From assembly GCF_018709685.1 (NCBI RefSeq), contig NZ_JABDHQ010000001.1, forward strand, positions 62,001-126,000: a DNA stretch of 64,000 nucleotides. The letters run 5' to 3'. Source of the stretch: Akkermansia muciniphila (GTDB lineage: Bacteria > Verrucomicrobiota > Verrucomicrobiia > Verrucomicrobiales > Akkermansiaceae). The position numbers and the translations under genes are program-made. The number at the start of each line of letters is the position of its first letter. The stretch's first letter is position 1. Shown one piece after another: positions 49,306 to 57,932 of this stretch. Under the pieces are notes generated by a model, which searched no databases, was not told the DNA's origin, and saw nothing but the letters and a program-made list of their open reading frames with translations.

Positions 49306-50277
49306 ATGCCTGCGCAGCGCATTCTGATCATCAAGCACGGAGCCCTTGGCGACGTGGTGCTAGCCATGGGGACGATGAAGCGTCTCCGGGAGCTTCATCC
49401 GGAGGCGCACATTACCCTGATGACCATGGGGATGTTTGTTCCCATGGCGGAGCAGCTCGGGGTGTTTGACGATTTCATTGTGGACAACCGTCTGCCCTAC
49501 CGGAAACTGGGCGCCACGCGGGACGCTATCCGTTCCATCGTGAAAGGGAATTTTGACGTGGTGTACGATCTCCAGGAGTCTTCCCGTACCAGAAAACGTT
49601 ATTATCCCGCCGTGCGCTTCCTGCTGGACCATGACATGGACTGGGTGGCCTGCAATTCCGGGGAGCGGCGCAGGCTGCTGAAGAAAGGAGCCTTCCGGTT
49701 TGGCCGGGTGGAGAGGGAGCCGTTCCATCTGGAACGGGTTTTGACGGACCTTTCCTTCATGCACGGGGAAGGGCGGCATTTTGACGAGCTTCCGGAACGC
49801 TACGTGCTGATGATTCCGGGCTGTTCCCCCAGCCATCCCTACAAGCGCTGGCCCGTGGAGAATTTCTGTGCCCTGGCCCGGCGCCTGGCGGAACGGGGCA
49901 TTTCCTCCGTCGTGATCGGCACCCGTGCGGAGGCAGCGGAGGTGGAGGCCATTGCGGCCAGTTCCCCCCTGGCCGTCAGCTTTCTGGGCAAGTCCACCCT
50001 GATGGATATTCCCCAGATGGCGCTGCGTTCCCTGGCCTGTGTGGGCAATGATACGGGGCCTACGCACATGTGCGCCTATGCCGGGGTTCCGGTGACCGCC
50101 ATTTTCTGCCACAGGACGCGCAAGTCCGCCATTACGGCCCGGCGCATTTCCAACCTGATTTCCCCGGGAGCCATTGAGGAAATTACGGTGGACCAGGCAT
50201 GGTCCACGCTGGAGCCCTTCCTGCCCCCGCGGGAAGAACCTGAATTTGCGAAAATGGAGGATACTCCGCAGGCGTGA
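49306..50277 (+). CDS. GT9 family heptosyltransferase
   Basis: A 323-residue GT-B protein of the ADP-heptose LPS heptosyltransferase family. ILIIKHGALGDVVLAMGTMKRLRELHPEAHI at the start has the catalytic Asp in GALGD; IPGCSPSHPYKRWPVENFCALARRLAE and the donor motif CVGNDTGPTHMCAYAGVPVTAIF close the active site. It would attach heptose to the inner core right after hldD supplies the donor. Its stop overlaps the next start by ATGA. Confidence 0.93.
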   Translation: MPAQRILIIKHGALGDVVLAMGTMKRLRELHPEAHITLMTMGMFVPMAEQLGVFDDFIVDNRLPYRKLGATRDAIRSIVKGNFDVVYDLQESSRTRKRYYPAVRFLLDHDMDWVACNSGERRRLLKKGAFRFGRVEREPFHLERVLTDLSFMHGEGRHFDELPERYVLMIPGCSPSHPYKRWPVENFCALARRLAERGISSVVIGTRAEAAEVEAIAASSPLAVSFLGKSTLMDIPQMALRSLACVGNDTGPTHMCAYAGVPVTAIFCHRTRKSAITARRISNLISPGAIEEITVDQAWSTLEPFLPPREEPEFAKMEDTPQA

Positions 50278-51302
50278 TGACGGCTCCCGTGAAAATTTCC
50301 GTGCTGGTTCCGGTGTACAATGTGGAACCGTATCTGGCCCAGTGCCTGGAAAGCATCTGCGCGCAGACGCTCCGGGAGCTGGAAGTGGTTTGCGTGGACG
50401 ACGCTTCCACGGACGGTTCCCTGTCCATCCTGCGGGAGTTTGCAGAGCGGGACCCGCGGGTGAAGGTGGTGCAGGTTCCGGAAAACGGCGGCCTTTCCCG
50501 CACCCGGAACCTGGCGATGAGCCATGCGCAGGGAGAATACCTGGTGCTGGTGGATTCAGACGACTGGCTGGAAACGGATTTGCTGGAGGAAATGTACAAT
50601 CGCGCGAAGGCGCTGGACGCGGACAAGCTGGTGTGCGGGTTCCGGTATTATTACGAGTCCGACCCCGGCCGGGAGGACCAGTTCCTGCCGGAGGACGTGG
50701 CGCCCCCGGAAAAGGGGTGGATTCCCTGTACGCCGGAAACCATCGGAAAAATACACCATGGAGCGGGCGGCATGATGATACGCCGTTCCGTTGTGGAGGA
50801 GCACGGCATCCGGTTCCCCGAGGGCGTTGCGTGCGAGGACCTGTATTTCCACTATGCCTCCTTTCCGCGGTGCAGAAGAGCCTGCGTCGTCAGCAGGGCG
50901 GCGTATGTCTACCGCAAGCGCGCCGGGTCCATCACCAGCGGCTTTGCGTCCGGCAGTTCCCTTCAGTCACTGGATTACCTGACGGTGGCGGAGCTGGTGC
51001 TGGAAGAGTGGAAGCAAGCCGGAATCTTGGAGGAGTACAGGACGGCTTTCCTGAAAATGCTGGTGATGGGCGTGCGGAATATCCGCAAGTACGCCCCCCA
51101 TGCCGTCCAGAAGGAGGTCACCCGGAAGGTGTCCCGGATGCTCCGTGAAGAAAACCTGTACCGCCCCGGAGAGGATGATTCCAGCCTGTCCCGCCGGGAA
51201 GGAAAACTGCTGAAAACCTGGCTGGACGGAAAATCCGGCTTGGACTTTTCCTATTACTGGAAGAGAATGCGCAAAGCGGGCGCCCGGCTGCTGCGCCGCT
51301 GA
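50274..51302 (+). CDS. GT2 family glycosyltransferase
   Basis: A 342-residue GT-A protein. ISVLVPVYNVEPYLAQCLESICAQTLRELEVVCVDDASTDGSLSIL, GLSRTRNLAMSHAQGEYLVLVDSDDWLE (DxD) and the acidic ACEDLYFHY are standard GT2 landmarks. The start overlaps the heptosyltransferase stop by ATGA, so the two are coupled. The C-terminus is strongly basic (FSYYWKRMRKAGARLLRR), often seen in membrane-associated glycosyltransferases. Likely an outer-core or O-chain sugar transferase. Confidence 0.93.
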   Translation: MMTAPVKISVLVPVYNVEPYLAQCLESICAQTLRELEVVCVDDASTDGSLSILREFAERDPRVKVVQVPENGGLSRTRNLAMSHAQGEYLVLVDSDDWLETDLLEEMYNRAKALDADKLVCGFRYYYESDPGREDQFLPEDVAPPEKGWIPCTPETIGKIHHGAGGMMIRRSVVEEHGIRFPEGVACEDLYFHYASFPRCRRACVVSRAAYVYRKRAGSITSGFASGSSLQSLDYLTVAELVLEEWKQAGILEEYRTAFLKMLVMGVRNIRKYAPHAVQKEVTRKVSRMLREENLYRPGEDDSSLSRREGKLLKTWLDGKSGLDFSYYWKRMRKAGARLLRR

Positions 51303-51323
51303 CCCCACCCGAACGATCGACTG

Positions 51324-52307
51324 ATGAAGAAGAATGAATTTGCCGTCGTCCTGGCCAGTGACAACCGGGGCATCCTGCCTTTGAGCGTTACCGTTTTTTC
51401 CCTGCTGAATACCGCCGTGCCGGAGACTTTTTACAAGATTTACGTGCTTTCCGACGGCATTGACGGGGAAAACCGGAACAGCATCGAGCGCCTGGCGGCT
51501 CCGTTTGAGTGCCGGTTGGAGTTCATAGACGTTTCCGGCATTCTGGAAGAGCACGATTTCCCCCATACGGAACAGTGGCCCGTTCCCGCCTGGGGCCGCG
51601 TGTTCATTCCGGAATTATTGAAGGAGGAGCGGGGCAACATCCTGTATCTGGATATTGACGTTCTGGTTTGCCGTGATTTGACGGAGCTGTTCAGGACGGA
51701 TATGTCCGGGAAGGCGGTGGGGGTGGTGTTTGAGAATTTTTCCAAGCCAGGTTCCCATTTCAACGAACGCCTGGAAATGCCGCTGACCTGCACGGGGTAT
51801 TTCAATTCCGGCGTGCTGCTGATGAATGTGGACGTGTTCCGGGAAAAGAACCTGGTCAGGGCCGTGCTGGATTATGCCGTCAGCCACCGGGACAGGCTGA
51901 CCTGCCCGGACCAGGACGCGCTGAACGGCGCCCTGTGCGAGCTGACCGTGCCGCTGCATCCGCGCTGGAACTGGCATGACGGTCTGACGCGCCGCATCCT
52001 GAAAAACGACCCCAGGGAACAATTCTGGCGCGGAGTGACGCCGCGCCAGGCGGTGGAAGCGGCGTTGGAACCGGGCATTCTGCATTACCAGGGGGTGCAC
52101 AAGCCCTGGCGGTATAATTGGCGTTATGAAGGGGAGCGTTATGAACATGCCATGCGTGAAGCCGGGCTGCTGCATGGCCCGCTGCCCGGAAGAACCCTCC
52201 CGGCTATCCTGAAAAAGCACCTTTACAGGCCTGTTTACCGGATGACCAGGAATAAAATTCTCAGACTGCAAAAGCAGTTTGAGAAGGAGGACGGCACATG
52301 CTCCTGA
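51324..52307 (+). CDS. GT8 family glycosyltransferase
   Basis: A 327-residue protein of the LgtC/WaaO-like family. It opens FAVVLASDNRGILPLSVTVFSLLNT, has the DxD metal site in LYLDIDVLVCRDLTEL, YFNSGVLLMNVDVFREKNLV, TCPDQDALNGAL, and the closing HYQGVHKPWRYN (His and Gly donor contacts). GT8 members use UDP-galactose or UDP-glucose. It ends the plus-strand glycan set, 13 bp before the SIR2-like gene that runs the other way. Confidence 0.93.
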   Translation: MKKNEFAVVLASDNRGILPLSVTVFSLLNTAVPETFYKIYVLSDGIDGENRNSIERLAAPFECRLEFIDVSGILEEHDFPHTEQWPVPAWGRVFIPELLKEERGNILYLDIDVLVCRDLTELFRTDMSGKAVGVVFENFSKPGSHFNERLEMPLTCTGYFNSGVLLMNVDVFREKNLVRAVLDYAVSHRDRLTCPDQDALNGALCELTVPLHPRWNWHDGLTRRILKNDPREQFWRGVTPRQAVEAALEPGILHYQGVHKPWRYNWRYEGERYEHAMREAGLLHGPLPGRTLPAILKKHLYRPVYRMTRNKILRLQKQFEKEDGTCS

Positions 52308-52320
52308 AGCCGGATGCGGG

Positions 52321-53181
52321 TTAATGCTCCTGTTTTATCCTGGACCGGATATCACGTAAAACCGCCTTGTAATACTTCTCGTAATCCGGGCCATCCGCGT
52401 TTTTTCCGGGAGGCGCGGGCGAAGAGGAGCAAACCTCCACATCAAACTCTTCCAGAAGGGCCTTCATGGCTTTGACGGGCTGGCCGTAGAAAACGATGCG
52501 GTTTTGAATGTAGCGCGCCTTTTTCAAATCGCGCAGCCAGCGTGACCGGAGATTCAGGATATAAAGCAGGTCTATTTCTTCCGAAGAAAGATTCAGGCCC
52601 ATGATGTAAACGTTGGAAAAGAAAAACAGGTCAATCCATGATTCCCCCTGTTGAAGCTGCGGCTTGCGCAGCTTTTCCGGGATGCTTGCTATTTCTTTTT
52701 TCTGTGTTTGAACCGAGTAGGTGTAGGTGCCCTTGAGGTAGTTGTCTATTTTGCCGATGCAGCCGCAATAGTGTTCGTACCCGTATTGGATCGTGAAGGA
52801 AGAAGGCCTTTCATCATACGTGCCGTGAATGTTCCAGATACGGAGGGAACGGCGGCCGTTCTCCATGCAGACATGGCGGCGGATGCTGTATTTGGTTTCC
52901 GAATTCTGGCGATGGCTCGTCCTGTAGTGTTGTGATTCCAGGATTTGAATCAGGAACGTATCGTAATTGGTGGTCAGGTAATCGTCTACCGGGAGACCGG
53001 CAAGCCGGTGTAAAATGGAGCCGGGATACTTCTGCGGGGTGAATTCTTCCAGTTTTTTCCTGATTTGATCACGCACCCCGGAAGATACTTTAACCATGTC
53101 GGTTTCCGGATGCCGCTTTTGTTTTTTCAGGATTAAATATTCGTAAATCAGGGGAAAGGGCAGGTAATCCTCCGGTTCCAT
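52321..53181 (-). CDS. SIR2-like domain protein, C-terminal 286 residues in the current frame
   Basis: The frame from ATG 53181 encodes 286 residues with SIR2_2-like marks: LPVDDYLTTNYDTFLIQILES, IWNIHGTYDERPSSFTIQYGYEHYCGC and FFFSNVYIMGLNLSSEEIDLLYIL, which are the second half of a Rossmann-type NAD-binding domain. The glycine-rich N-terminus is missing, but it is present one frame over upstream (53235-53389) and joins this frame if one C is dropped from a run of eight at 53227-53234. In bacteria SIR2-like proteins are frequent effectors of anti-phage systems that deplete NAD+. No partner gene is visible. Function inferred only. Confidence 0.7.
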   Translation of the reverse strand: MEPEDYLPFPLIYEYLILKKQKRHPETDMVKVSSGVRDQIRKKLEEFTPQKYPGSILHRLAGLPVDDYLTTNYDTFLIQILESQHYRTSHRQNSETKYSIRRHVCMENGRRSLRIWNIHGTYDERPSSFTIQYGYEHYCGCIGKIDNYLKGTYTYSVQTQKKEIASIPEKLRKPQLQQGESWIDLFFFSNVYIMGLNLSSEEIDLLYILNLRSRWLRDLKKARYIQNRIVFYGQPVKAMKALLEEFDVEVCSSSPAPPGKNADGPDYEKYYKAVLRDIRSRIKQEH

Positions 53182-53226
53182 GAACGGGCAATAGTCGCCT
53201 TTTTTGCAGTCTTCATAATCGTTGCA

Positions 53227-53389
53227 GGGGGGGGCAAACGGTTTCCTTGAGCAGATCGGTGCTGCTCGGGCTTCCCAGTGTGCGGATTAAGCCGTTCCCA
53301 AACAGGACGGCGTTTTTTCTGACGGGGGATTTGATATTGGCGGAAGTAGTCATCAGGAAACAGCGGAACCGTTTTCCATGCTGGTCCAT
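53227..53389 (-). pseudogene. 5' part of the SIR2-like gene, out of frame across a poly-C tract
   Basis: On the minus strand a frame starts at ATG 53389 (or 53353) and reads RKNAVLFGNGLIRTLGSPSS, a typical SIR2-like GNGxxR start, then DLLKETVCPP at the tract CCCCCCCC (53227-53234), after which it soon stops. With seven C it would continue CNDYEDCKKGDYCPF into the SIR2-like frame at 53181, giving about 355 residues. So the gene is either phase-variable and now off, a fresh pseudogene, or a sequencing error. Confidence 0.7.
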
Positions 53390-53467
53390 GGACGCGAAAA
53401 ATCAAGAAACAAAGAAAAATCCTTTTCCTGCCGCCGTCTTGTCCGGCATGGGAACCGGAAGGCCGCG

Positions 53468-54319
53468 TCAGTGCAGTTCCAGCAGGTAAATCTCCGGAGG
53501 GCAGTTGAAGCGGAGGGGGAGCGTGCTGGTTCCCAGCCCCTTGGTGATCAGGTAGGTGTTGCCGCCGGAGATGTGCCAGGGGTAGGTGTAGGGCTGGGCG
53601 TGGTCCGGGCTGGCTTCAAACCACAGGAGGTCAAAGGGGAGGCGAATCTGGCCCCCGTGGGTGTGGCCGCTGATGATGATGTCCGCGTCTCCGTGGGAGA
53701 GCATGTGGTCCGCTTCCGGACGGTGGGAGAGCAGGAAGTGGGGAATATCCGGAGACTGGCGCTGGGGGCGGTGTTTTTTGGAATTGCGCGAGGTGTCCAG
53801 GATTCCGGAAAGCTGGAGCTGTCTTCCGTCCCTGAACGTGATGAGAACGCTTTGATTTTCCAGAACCGTGATGCCGGCATCGGACAGTTCCCTGCGCCAG
53901 TTGTTCCAGCCAAAGGTGAAGTCATGGTTTCCCTGAATGGCGAATACGCCGTAGGGCGCTTTCAGCCCGTGAAGCAGCCGGCCTGCGGCGGAGGGGCTCA
54001 TGCTGGCATTGGTACTGGCTCCCCGGGCATAATCCCCCGCCAGCAGGATCAGGTCCGGTTTAAGCTGCATGATTCTCTGGACATAACGCAAGGCCCTTAC
54101 TTCATCAAAGGCTGTGGGCATCAGGTGCAGGTCCCCGGCAATGACGACTTTCAGGGGTTTTCCCCGTCCGTTCCATTGGGGGACGCGGTAGTCCACCTTC
54201 CGGACGAACAGAAGATTGGGCTCTATCAGGTATGCCCAGGTGATGCCGGCCACGCCGAGCGCGCAGGCGCCCAGCAGGATGGAGCCTAAAAGCCGGAGTA
54301 TTCTGACGGAGAAGGGCAT
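53468..54319 (-). CDS. Membrane-anchored metallophosphoesterase (YaeI-like)
   Basis: A 283-residue calcineurin-like phosphoesterase. One N-terminal membrane helix (about 8-32) anchors it. The five metal motifs are clear: GDLHLMP at 62-68, LLAGDYARG, QGNHDFT at 129-135, SHRPEADH and GHTHGGQ at 218-224. YaeI-type members act on UDP-sugar or lipid-linked substrates (UDP-diacylglucosamine hydrolase relatives, LpxG-like), others on phosphodiesters. It follows no operon partner. Confidence 0.92.
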   Translation of the reverse strand: MPFSVRILRLLGSILLGACALGVAGITWAYLIEPNLLFVRKVDYRVPQWNGRGKPLKVVIAGDLHLMPTAFDEVRALRYVQRIMQLKPDLILLAGDYARGASTNASMSPSAAGRLLHGLKAPYGVFAIQGNHDFTFGWNNWRRELSDAGITVLENQSVLITFRDGRQLQLSGILDTSRNSKKHRPQRQSPDIPHFLLSHRPEADHMLSHGDADIIISGHTHGGQIRLPFDLLWFEASPDHAQPYTYPWHISGGNTYLITKGLGTSTLPLRFNCPPEIYLLELH

Positions 54320-54539
54320 GGAAAAAGAAATGGCTGGGAAAGCCTATAATTCCCAGGGACCGGAAGCGAGCGCTGAGTGCGTCTTGCCGTTTGAGAAAGG
54401 CCCCTTTGCGCCGTAGGGCAGGCGGAAAGAAGCCCCTCCGGGAGATTTTAGCAAATTTGATTGACGGGCGCCCGCATGGTATGCTTTTATGCTCCAAGAT
54501 ATTTCCATATCCTTTATCACCCATCATTTAACCACGCAT

Positions 54540-54707
54540 ATGAAGAAGATTACCGTTATGGCTCTTTCCGCTTTTGCGGCGAGCATCATGGCTTCCTGCT
54601 GTTGTCAGGATCAGGGTGCCCCCCCCCTGACCCCCCTTCCCAAGTTCAATGACCTGAACCAGCCCGCCGTGGATGTGGCGCCGGTAGTCATGAAGTCCAA
54701 GAAGTAA
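54540..54707 (+). CDS. Small lipoprotein with a poly-C tract
   Basis: A 55-residue exported peptide. The ATG at 54540 starts MKKITVMALSAFAASIMASC, a lipoprotein signal with the lipobox cysteine at about residue 20 followed by two more cysteines (CCC). The mature part is proline-rich (APPLTPLPKF). It contains a run of nine C (54619-54627) in frame, a possible slippage site. A strong terminator lies just after it. Role unknown. Confidence 0.72.
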   Translation: MKKITVMALSAFAASIMASCCCQDQGAPPLTPLPKFNDLNQPAVDVAPVVMKSKK

Positions 54708-54736
54708 TCCTCTTCCGGGATTAGATACGACTTTTC

Positions 54737-54773
54737 AAGCCGCACTTGGTGATTGTCCAAGTGCGGCTTTTTC
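54737..54773 (+). terminator. Rho-independent terminator just before nrnA
   Basis: AAGCCGCACTTGG pairs with CCAAGTGCGGCTT (13 bp, 7-nt loop) and is followed by T. The nrnA start codon is only 22 bp further on, so the nrnA promoter must overlap this hairpin, or nrnA depends on readthrough. Confidence 0.9.
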
Positions 54774-54794
54774 TATAGAAACGTGGCAGAACAT

Positions 54795-55808
54795 ATGGAA
54801 GATTGGAAACATTGTCCCGAATTTGCGCCTTTGGCGGACCTGCTGCGCAAACATGACAGCTTTGCGGTAATCGCGCACGTGCATCCGGACGGTGACGCCA
54901 TCGGTTCCACGCTTGCCCTGGGGGAAGCCCTGAAACAGATGGGCAAGAAGGTGATTATGATGAACGAGGACGGCGTGCCTTCCAATCTGGCCTTTATGCC
55001 GGGTGTGGAGAATATCATTCCCACGCCCGACGAACCGGTGGAGGTGGACGTGGCCGTCTCCGTGGACAACGGCGCATTCAAGAGGCTGGGGGAACGGAGC
55101 CTGAAGGCCCTGGCGGGAGTGAAAGTGTGGGCGAACATCGACCACCACCAGACGAACGAGCTGTTCGGGGACGTGCAGTGCGTCCTGCCGGACGAGTGCG
55201 CCACGGGTGCGGTGCTTTATTACTTGTTCAACTACCTGGGCGTTCCCATTACCCCTGTCATGCGTGATGCCCTTTACGTGGCCGTGAGCACGGATACGGG
55301 CTCCTTCCAGTACCAGATGACGACGGCCGCCGTGATGGAACTGGCCGCGGACCTGATCCGGATGGGCGTGGACGTGCAGGACATCAACCGCCAGCTGTAC
55401 CAGGAAAAGCCCTGGGTGAAGATGCAGCTGATGCGTGAAGCGCTGAACGGCATGAGGCTGACGCCTGACGGCAGAATCTGCACGTTCTGCCTGACGAATG
55501 AGGCGAAGGAGCGGATTGGAAGCCGTCCGGAAGACACGGAAGGCCTGATTGACCTCCTGCGTTCCGTGCAGGGAGTCTGGCTGGCCGCCTATCTGGAGGA
55601 GGCGGAGGACGATCCGCGCATCCGCATTTCCCTGAGATCCAAGACTCCGGAAGTATCCGTGGCGGAGCTGGCCTCCCGCTTTGGAGGCGGAGGGCACGCC
55701 ATGGCCGCCGGCGTGCGCATCAGGGGACCCATTGAAGAAGTGCGCCTCATCATCCTGAAGGCCATGCAGGAGGAAGTGGAACGCGTGCTCCAACAGCAGA
55801 TTTCATGA
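54795..55808 (+). CDS. nrnA: DHH-family nanoRNase/pAp phosphatase
   Basis: A 337-residue phosphoesterase. DHH-domain motifs are IAHVHPDGDAIGSTLAL at 27-42, SVDNGAF, DHHQTN at 116-121 and VSTDTGSFQY; the DHHA1 domain ends with RFGGGGHAMAAG (about 307-318). NrnA degrades very short RNAs and pAp. The start at 54795 gives the family length. Its stop overlaps truB by ATGA, and ribF follows; this nrnA-truB-ribF order is common near rbfA/infB clusters. Confidence 0.94.
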   Translation: MEDWKHCPEFAPLADLLRKHDSFAVIAHVHPDGDAIGSTLALGEALKQMGKKVIMMNEDGVPSNLAFMPGVENIIPTPDEPVEVDVAVSVDNGAFKRLGERSLKALAGVKVWANIDHHQTNELFGDVQCVLPDECATGAVLYYLFNYLGVPITPVMRDALYVAVSTDTGSFQYQMTTAAVMELAADLIRMGVDVQDINRQLYQEKPWVKMQLMREALNGMRLTPDGRICTFCLTNEAKERIGSRPEDTEGLIDLLRSVQGVWLAAYLEEAEDDPRIRISLRSKTPEVSVAELASRFGGGGHAMAAGVRIRGPIEEVRLIILKAMQEEVERVLQQQIS

Positions 55809-56539
55809 ATACTTCCGATTCCATTCAAGCGCCCTCCGGCGTCCTGCTGGTTGACAAGGCGCAGGACATGACTTCCCACGATGTGGTGGCGATCGCCCGC
55901 CGGTCCCTGGGGATTAAGAAGATAGGCCACTGCGGCACGCTGGACCCCATGGCTACGGGGCTGCTGATGCTGGTGGTGGGAAAGGCGACCAAGCTTCAGG
56001 ACAAGCTGATGTGCGAGCATAAGGAGTACGCCGGAACCCTCACGCTGGGGGTGGAAACCTCTTCCCAGGACGCCATGGGGGAAGTGGTAGCGGAGTATTC
56101 CGTGGACGGCGTAACGGAACAAGCCGTCCGTGCGGCGTTTGACCGGTTTGACGGCGCGTTTGAACAGATTCCCCCGATGGTCTCCGCCATTAAAAAGAAT
56201 GGCGTGCCGCTGTATAAGCTGGCCCGGAAGGGGCAGGAAGTTGTGCGGGAGCCGCGGCCTGTGGAGGTGTTCGGCCACCAGATTTCCCGTGTGGCCGTTC
56301 CGGAAGTGGACTTTACCGTGCAGTGCTCCAAGGGTTTTTATGTGCGTTCCTATGCGTATGACATCGGGAAGGCGCTGGGATGCGGAGCACATTTGAGCGC
56401 CCTGCGCCGCACCAGGTCCGGCGCTTTTACCCTGGAGCGCGCCATTACGGTGGATACGCTGAAAACCGCTCCCAGGGAAGAGCTGTTTCATGCCATGCTT
56501 TCCCTGGAGGAGCTGGCGGATATTCTGATTGCCAGGTAG
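55805..56539 (+). CDS. truB: tRNA pseudouridine(55) synthase
   Basis: A 244-residue enzyme that isomerises U55 in the tRNA T loop. GVLLVDKAQDMTSHDVV at 12-28 and HCGTLDPMATGLL at 42-54 with catalytic D47 are diagnostic; YAGTLTLGVETSSQDAMG, PMVSAIKKNGVPLYKLARKG and CSKGFYVRSYAYDIGKALG follow. The C-terminal extension of E. coli TruB is absent, as in many bacteria. Starts inside the nrnA stop (ATGA). Confidence 0.96.
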   Translation: MNTSDSIQAPSGVLLVDKAQDMTSHDVVAIARRSLGIKKIGHCGTLDPMATGLLMLVVGKATKLQDKLMCEHKEYAGTLTLGVETSSQDAMGEVVAEYSVDGVTEQAVRAAFDRFDGAFEQIPPMVSAIKKNGVPLYKLARKGQEVVREPRPVEVFGHQISRVAVPEVDFTVQCSKGFYVRSYAYDIGKALGCGAHLSALRRTRSGAFTLERAITVDTLKTAPREELFHAMLSLEELADILIAR

Positions 56540-56543
56540 GAGC

Positions 56544-57479
56544 ATGGTCATTTACCAGGAGTTCAAGGAACTACAGGGCGTTTCCTCCCCCGTGCACTGG
56601 GCCATGGGAATGTTTGACGGGTTGCACCTGGGGCATGCCGGAGTGATTGCCGCGGCAGTGGAAGGCGCTGCGCGTGACGGCGGCATTCCCGCCGTGCTGA
56701 CCTTCCGCACCCATCCCCTGGCCCGGGTGCGCCCGGAAAGCGTACCCCCTGCCATTATGGCGGCGGACGCAGAAAAGTTCGCACTGCTGGAAGAGCTGGG
56801 GGTGAAGATGGTGCTGACGCTGGAATTTTCCTTCCGCCTGGCCTCCATGAGCCCGGAGGAGTTTATTAAGGAACTCTGTTCCTCCTGCCGGGTGGCGGAA
56901 ATTGCCGTGGGAGAAGACTGGCATTTTGGCCGGGGCCGCGCGGGCGATGTGGGAACTCTGCGCCTTCTGGCAAGCCGCTACGGGTTCCGGGTGACGGCCG
57001 TTCCCCCCATCCTGCGGGATGGGGAGCGCGTGAGCAGCACCCGGATTCGGGAAGCCGTGCGCGCGGCGGAATTTTTACAGGCGGCGGAGATGCTGGGCCG
57101 TCCCTACCGCTGGAAGGGCACGGTGATTCACGGGCGCCAATTGGGGCGCCTGCTGAATTACCCGACGGCGAACATGAAACCCGGCAGCGGAGTGCAGCCT
57201 CCCCACGGCGTTTACGCCGTGCGCGCCCGGGTGAAGGGGGCGGAATATGGGGGTGTGGCCAATCTGGGGGTGCGCCCCACCGTGGAAGGAGCCGGGGGGG
57301 AATTGCTGCTGGAAACCCATTTGTTTGGGGAGCCGGGGGACATCTACGGAGAGGAAATGGAAGTGGAGCCGGTGCGGTTCCTGAGGGCGGAAGCCAAATT
57401 CCCCTCCCTGGATGAGCTGAAAAACCAGCTTGCGCTGGACGCCGCCCATGCCGCGGAAGTGTTGAAACGGGGTAAGTAA
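56544..57479 (+). CDS. ribF: Bifunctional riboflavin kinase/FAD synthetase
   Basis: A 311-residue protein making FMN and then FAD. The N-terminal nucleotidyltransferase domain shows GMFDGLHLGHAGVI (HxGH) and the lost-or-kept VGEDWHFGRGRAGDVGTL, DGERVSSTRIREAV; the C-terminal kinase domain shows GRQLGRLLNYPTANM, GVYAVRARVKG and GVANLGVRPTVEG. The start at 56544 follows TAGGAG by a good distance and truB by 4 bp. A run of seven G at 57294-57300 lies in frame. Confidence 0.95.
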   Translation: MVIYQEFKELQGVSSPVHWAMGMFDGLHLGHAGVIAAAVEGAARDGGIPAVLTFRTHPLARVRPESVPPAIMAADAEKFALLEELGVKMVLTLEFSFRLASMSPEEFIKELCSSCRVAEIAVGEDWHFGRGRAGDVGTLRLLASRYGFRVTAVPPILRDGERVSSTRIREAVRAAEFLQAAEMLGRPYRWKGTVIHGRQLGRLLNYPTANMKPGSGVQPPHGVYAVRARVKGAEYGGVANLGVRPTVEGAGGELLLETHLFGEPGDIYGEEMEVEPVRFLRAEAKFPSLDELKNQLALDAAHAAEVLKRGK

Positions 57480-57552
57480 GACACAGAAAACCGTAAAATG
57501 AAGGATGACGGCTTGACCGCAGGGGCGATCGGGGTTTTGTTGTTCGGACGTC

Positions 57553-57891
57553 ATGTTGGTTGAGCAGTTAAAATCAAAAATCCACCGCGCCATGGTCACC
57601 CGTGGCGATGTTCAATATGAAGGCAGTATTGAAATTCCTGCCGATCTGATGGCCGCTGTGGACCTGTGGCCCGGAGAAAAAGTTCTCGTGGCGTCCGTCA
57701 CATCCGGAAACCGTCTGGAAACCTATGCCCTGCAGGGGCCTGCCGGTACGGGAAACATCATCATGAACGGCGGCGCAGCCCATTTAATCAAGACGGGTGA
57801 ACGGGTGGTCATCATGAGCTTTGCCTTGTCGGACAAGCCCATCGTCCCCAAGAAAATCGTTTGCAACGAGCATAACGAAATCATTTCCTAG
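57553..57891 (+). CDS. panD: Aspartate 1-decarboxylase
   Basis: A 112-residue proenzyme for beta-alanine, needed for pantothenate and CoA. The self-cleavage site G24-S25 is in VQYEGSIEIP, where Ser becomes the pyruvoyl group; KIHRAMVTRGDV precedes it and IIMNGGAAHLIKTGERVVIMSFA follows. Length is standard. It lies between ribF (73 bp) and secG (41 bp). Confidence 0.95.
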   Translation: MLVEQLKSKIHRAMVTRGDVQYEGSIEIPADLMAAVDLWPGEKVLVASVTSGNRLETYALQGPAGTGNIIMNGGAAHLIKTGERVVIMSFALSDKPIVPKKIVCNEHNEIIS

Positions 57892-57932
57892 ACTTTACAA
57901 ACCATCGGAATTCACACATACTCCCCGCGTTC

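Noticed and set aside
57294-57300. A run of seven G in ribF as a phase-variation tract
   Set aside because: In frame, shorter than the other two tracts, and ribF is essential, so switching is implausible.
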